Positions 61,711 to 64,000 of a stretch of 64,000 bases of DNA are shown here, in pieces; within the stretch, counting starts at the first letter, position 1; the number at the start of each line of letters is the position of its first letter. This stretch comes from Paenibacillus riograndensis SBR5 (lineage in GTDB: Bacteria; Bacillota; Bacilli; Paenibacillales; Paenibacillaceae), in the NCBI RefSeq assembly GCF_000981585.1, contig NZ_LN831776.1:1751001-1815000 (forward strand), given 5' to 3'. The notes under the pieces were generated by a model. That model was given only the letters and a program-made list of their open reading frames with translations, was not told the DNA's origin and searched no databases. Made by a program: the position numbers and the translations under genes.

Positions 61711-62814
61711 GTGATAAGCCAATATCAGGAAAGCTTGCTTTTGCCGGCAAGAACGTTTCAATCTGGACCGATGAATACTACATATGAGGATGTACTAGAG
61801 CACATTGACAGCGGAATTTTACTTTTTGATGAAGAGGGTGTGCTGACGTTTGTGAATAAGCAGATGTACGGCATTCTTGGATTGAACAGGCATTCTCTTT
61901 TGGGCTGCACTTTGATTCACTTGCTATCGAATATCCAAATGAACCGTTTCAAGAAGAGACAGGTGCTGCACGGATATCGTGAAATGATGAAGAAAGGTAA
62001 GCCAAGCTATGAATTTGTAGATGAATACGGCCGGTATTGGAAAGTGTCTCTGCACTGCGGCGAGCACATGAAAGGCAGCTATCTGTTCACGTTCAAGGAA
62101 ATCTCCGATTACAAGCTGATTGAACAAACGGCTTACCAGAACGACAGTCTCGCCATGCTTGGCAAATTATCAGCATCCATTGCTCATGAGATCCGAAATC
62201 CGCTGACTGCGATTCGCGGGTTCATTCAATTGCTGCATCCCCATCTTCATCAGCTGGGCAAAGAGGAGTATGCCAAGATCATATTAGCGGAGATCGATCG
62301 TGCGAACGATATTATTCATGAATTTCTGACCTCCTCCAAACCTTCAGTGCCGCAGGTGGCAATGATTCCAGTATCGGCGCTGCTAAAGGAAGTAGTGCTG
62401 CTGACAGAAAGCGAAGCCTTGATGAAAGGCTGTGAGATCAATTTTTATCCGCTTCAGGAGGAAATGATCATCTCAGGCGACATCAAACAGATGAAGCAGG
62501 TCGTGCTTAATATGATAAGAAACGCAATGGAAGCGATTACCGATAAGATTGATGATTCTATGGGCAGGATCGAGCTGGGTGCGTCCAGAGAAGGCGCCGA
62601 GGTTCGCATCTTTATTTCCGACAATGGAAAGGGGATGGATATCTGCACCCTTGACAGGTTGTTTAGCCCTTTTTTCACCACGAAGGAAAATGGGACGGGA
62701 CTCGGACTGTCCGTCAGCGACCGGATTATTAAGAACCACGGGGGATGCATTTCGGTCAGCAGCCGGGTCAACGAGGGGACAAGATTTGTCATTTCACTGC
62801 CGCTGATCCAATAG
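61711..62814 (+). CDS. PAS-domain sensor histidine kinase (sporulation kinase-like)
   Basis: A 367-residue cytoplasmic kinase: a PAS domain (residues 22-130, HIDSGILLFDEEGVLTFVNK), HisKA with phosphoacceptor His in SIAHEIRNPLTAIRGFIQL near 155, and HATPase_c with N box NMIRNAMEAI near 270, DNGKGMD near 307 and GTGLGLS near 330. No membrane helix is seen. It resembles KinA/KinE-type sporulation kinases, and no response regulator is adjacent, as for those kinases. The start is a GTG at 61711, 11 bases after AAGGGGG; an ATG at 61771 is a shorter choice. Confidence 0.9.
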   Translation: MISQYQESLLLPARTFQSGPMNTTYEDVLEHIDSGILLFDEEGVLTFVNKQMYGILGLNRHSLLGCTLIHLLSNIQMNRFKKRQVLHGYREMMKKGKPSYEFVDEYGRYWKVSLHCGEHMKGSYLFTFKEISDYKLIEQTAYQNDSLAMLGKLSASIAHEIRNPLTAIRGFIQLLHPHLHQLGKEEYAKIILAEIDRANDIIHEFLTSSKPSVPQVAMIPVSALLKEVVLLTESEALMKGCEINFYPLQEEMIISGDIKQMKQVVLNMIRNAMEAITDKIDDSMGRIELGASREGAEVRIFISDNGKGMDICTLDRLFSPFFTTKENGTGLGLSVSDRIIKNHGGCISVSSRVNEGTRFVISLPLIQ

Positions 62815-62836
62815 TTGCTATAATATAGTTTATGGG

Positions 62837-62878
62837 AGGCTGATCCCTGTACAGCACGGCTGTGCGGGAGATCAGCCT
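62837..62878 (+). terminator. Hairpin after the kinase gene
   Basis: AGGCTGATC (62837-62845) pairs with 62870-62878, with an inner hairpin (ACAGC/GCTGT). No T tract follows, so it may be a processing site or weak terminator. Confidence 0.55.
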
Positions 62879-62924
62879 ATCTGTGTTCTTACGAAGCAAT
62901 CGTCATCCGAATCACGGGACAGGA

Positions 62925-64000
62925 GTGATTTTTATCGATATTAAATGGAGCAGCGGCATACAGGCAAAAACACTGCAGGGGGATGCACTTTGTCTGATGA
63001 TAGCTGAGAATGATATGGAAAGCAGTGAGGCTGGCGAGTGGACGGAGCAAATTAGCCGAGTCTCACAAGCCGGACTGTTTGGTGCCAAGCTGAATCAGAT
63101 TTATGTCCTTCCGCTGGAAGGGCAGCCGGGGCTTCCTGTCCTCATTCTGGCAGGCTGCGGGAATGGGCTGGAGGGAACGGATGAACTCCGTCTTATTGCG
63201 GCTCAGGCGGCCCGTGCGGCTCACAGGCTAAACGCTGTCAGACTCATCATCCAGGTTCCGGACAATCTGAGCAAGCTGACTGCGGTAAGGCCCCATGAGG
63301 CCGGGCAAGCACTGACGGAAGGGCTCATTCTGGGGGCTTACCGCCGGACGCACTACAAGCGGGAACAGCCGGTATATGCAGGCCTTGAGTCTGCTGTATT
63401 CCATCTAGACCGGCAGGCAGAGGCTGCAGAATCTCTGGAATGGTCTCAAGGGATCAGGCAGGGCCAGGCTTTTGGAGAAGCGACCAACCTGGCACGCAAT
63501 CTTACCAACCTTCCTGGCAATCTGCTGACGCCATCAGCGCTTGCCATGGCGGCGATTGAAGTTGCCGAGCGGCATGGATTCCCTGCCGAAGTTCTGGATG
63601 AACAGGAAATCGCACAAAAGGGCATGGGCGGGCTGCTGGCAGTCGGCAAAGGGAGTGTTCATCCTCCACGAATGATTGTTATCCGTTATCAGGGCACCAG
63701 CCAGTGGGAGAATGTTACTGCAATCGTAGGCAAGGGCATTACCTTTGATAGCGGCGGCATTTCGCTCAAGCGGGCGCCGGGCATGGAAGATATGATCAGC
63801 GATATGGGCGGTGCGGCGGCGGTGCTTGGCGTTATGGAGGCGCTGGGGACACTGCGTCCGCGGATTAACATAGTAATGCTTATTCCTTCTGCAGAAAATA
63901 TGCCTGCAGCCAATGCCTTCAAACCGGGGGACATCGTGACTACCCTGAGTGGCCGGACCATCGAAATCCTGAATACCGATGCTGAAGGCCGGGTTGTGCT
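62925..64000 (+). CDS. pepA: Leucyl aminopeptidase, cut by the window end
   Basis: The frame runs open to the last base (about 358 codons). The N-terminal domain is of the M17 type; the catalytic domain shows VGKGITFDSGGISLKRAPGMEDM, MGGAAAVLGVM, and the signature NTDAEGRVVL at the very end, with the metal-binding Asp and Glu. It removes N-terminal residues such as leucine from peptides, using two metal ions. The start is uncertain: GTG at 62925 overlaps AGGAG, while an in-frame ATC at 62934 is eight bases after it. The C-terminus lies outside the window. Confidence 0.9.
   Translation, partial: MIFIDIKWSSGIQAKTLQGDALCLMIAENDMESSEAGEWTEQISRVSQAGLFGAKLNQIYVLPLEGQPGLPVLILAGCGNGLEGTDELRLIAAQAARAAHRLNAVRLIIQVPDNLSKLTAVRPHEAGQALTEGLILGAYRRTHYKREQPVYAGLESAVFHLDRQAEAAESLEWSQGIRQGQAFGEATNLARNLTNLPGNLLTPSALAMAAIEVAERHGFPAEVLDEQEIAQKGMGGLLAVGKGSVHPPRMIVIRYQGTSQWENVTAIVGKGITFDSGGISLKRAPGMEDMISDMGGAAAVLGVMEALGTLRPRINIVMLIPSAENMPAANAFKPGDIVTTLSGRTIEILNTDAEGRVV

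Overview
The window reads as a chromosomal segment of an endospore-forming, low-to-moderate GC Gram-positive bacterium, most likely a Paenibacillus. The evidence is a gerA-type spore germination operon, a leucine T-box in front of ilvB, a ribosomal-protein leader in front of infC-rpmI-rplT, Bacillus-like gene pairs (ytqA/mnmM, leuA and leuB types), YhgE/Pip and LPXTG surface proteins, and strong AGGAGG-type ribosome binding sites. No prophage, insertion sequence, CRISPR array, rRNA or tRNA gene was seen.

Layout. 1-3.7 kb: an AAA ATPase cut by the window edge, a truncated ECF sigma factor remnant, a metallophosphoesterase, a GNAT acetyltransferase and a HAD hydrolase. 3.7-7.9 kb: an ApbE lipoprotein, then a TetR regulator with a 700-residue YhgE/Pip membrane protein. 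7.9-12.3 kb: a repeat-rich intergenic region, two glycosyltransferases and a DsbA-family oxidoreductase. 12.4-15.8 kb: oleate hydratase with its likely TetR regulator and two unknown proteins. 15.8-21.1 kb: RluA-type pseudouridine synthase and a four-gene gerA-type germination operon. 21.3-25.6 kb: recQ, a B12-binding radical SAM protein and a GNAT. 25.65-25.96 kb: a probable type I toxin-antitoxin pair with a 27-residue toxin. 26-31.3 kb: lipase-like hydrolase, manA, mnmM, ytqA-type radical SAM, a small unknown gene and trmB. 31.8-35.1 kb: an envelope module (MGDG-synthase-like glycosyltransferase, PAP2 phosphatase, membrane GT2). 35.2-36.6 kb: infC-rpmI-rplT. 36.7-43.3 kb: thioesterase, a BMP-type nucleoside ABC transporter, a small Gly/Tyr-rich protein and a GNAT. 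43.4-49.1 kb: T-box-ilvB-ilvN-ilvC-leuA. 49.4-58.4 kb: an LPQTG adhesin, a response regulator with a BTAD domain, an ECF sigma/anti-sigma/membrane/DUF4097 stress module and an aldo/keto reductase; these separate leuA from leuB at 58.65 kb. 60-64 kb: a peroxiredoxin behind a consensus PerR box, a zinc-ribbon-like protein, a PAS histidine kinase and the start of a leucyl aminopeptidase.

The branched-chain amino acid genes form one pathway: a common promoter and T-box with a CUC specifier govern ilvBNC-leuA, while leuB stands apart. The sigma/anti-sigma cluster and the TetR/YhgE and TetR/ohyA pairs are self-contained regulatory units.

The less ordinary content lies between genes: (i) a probable type I toxin-antitoxin locus; (ii) two copies of a composite repeat (8.3-8.5 kb and 31.36-31.74 kb), made of palindromic GGAAAAAGG units and a hairpin with a conserved loop and changed but still paired stem; (iii) two copies of a roughly 97-bp structured repeat (29.87 and 46.16 kb) with compensatory stem changes; (iv) a MITE-like element with 16-bp terminal inverted repeats at 60.6-60.8 kb; (v) three 63-bp tandem repeats ahead of a glycosyltransferase; and (vi) 15-bp repeats that read as a pentapeptide tail lying out of frame just after another glycosyltransferase.
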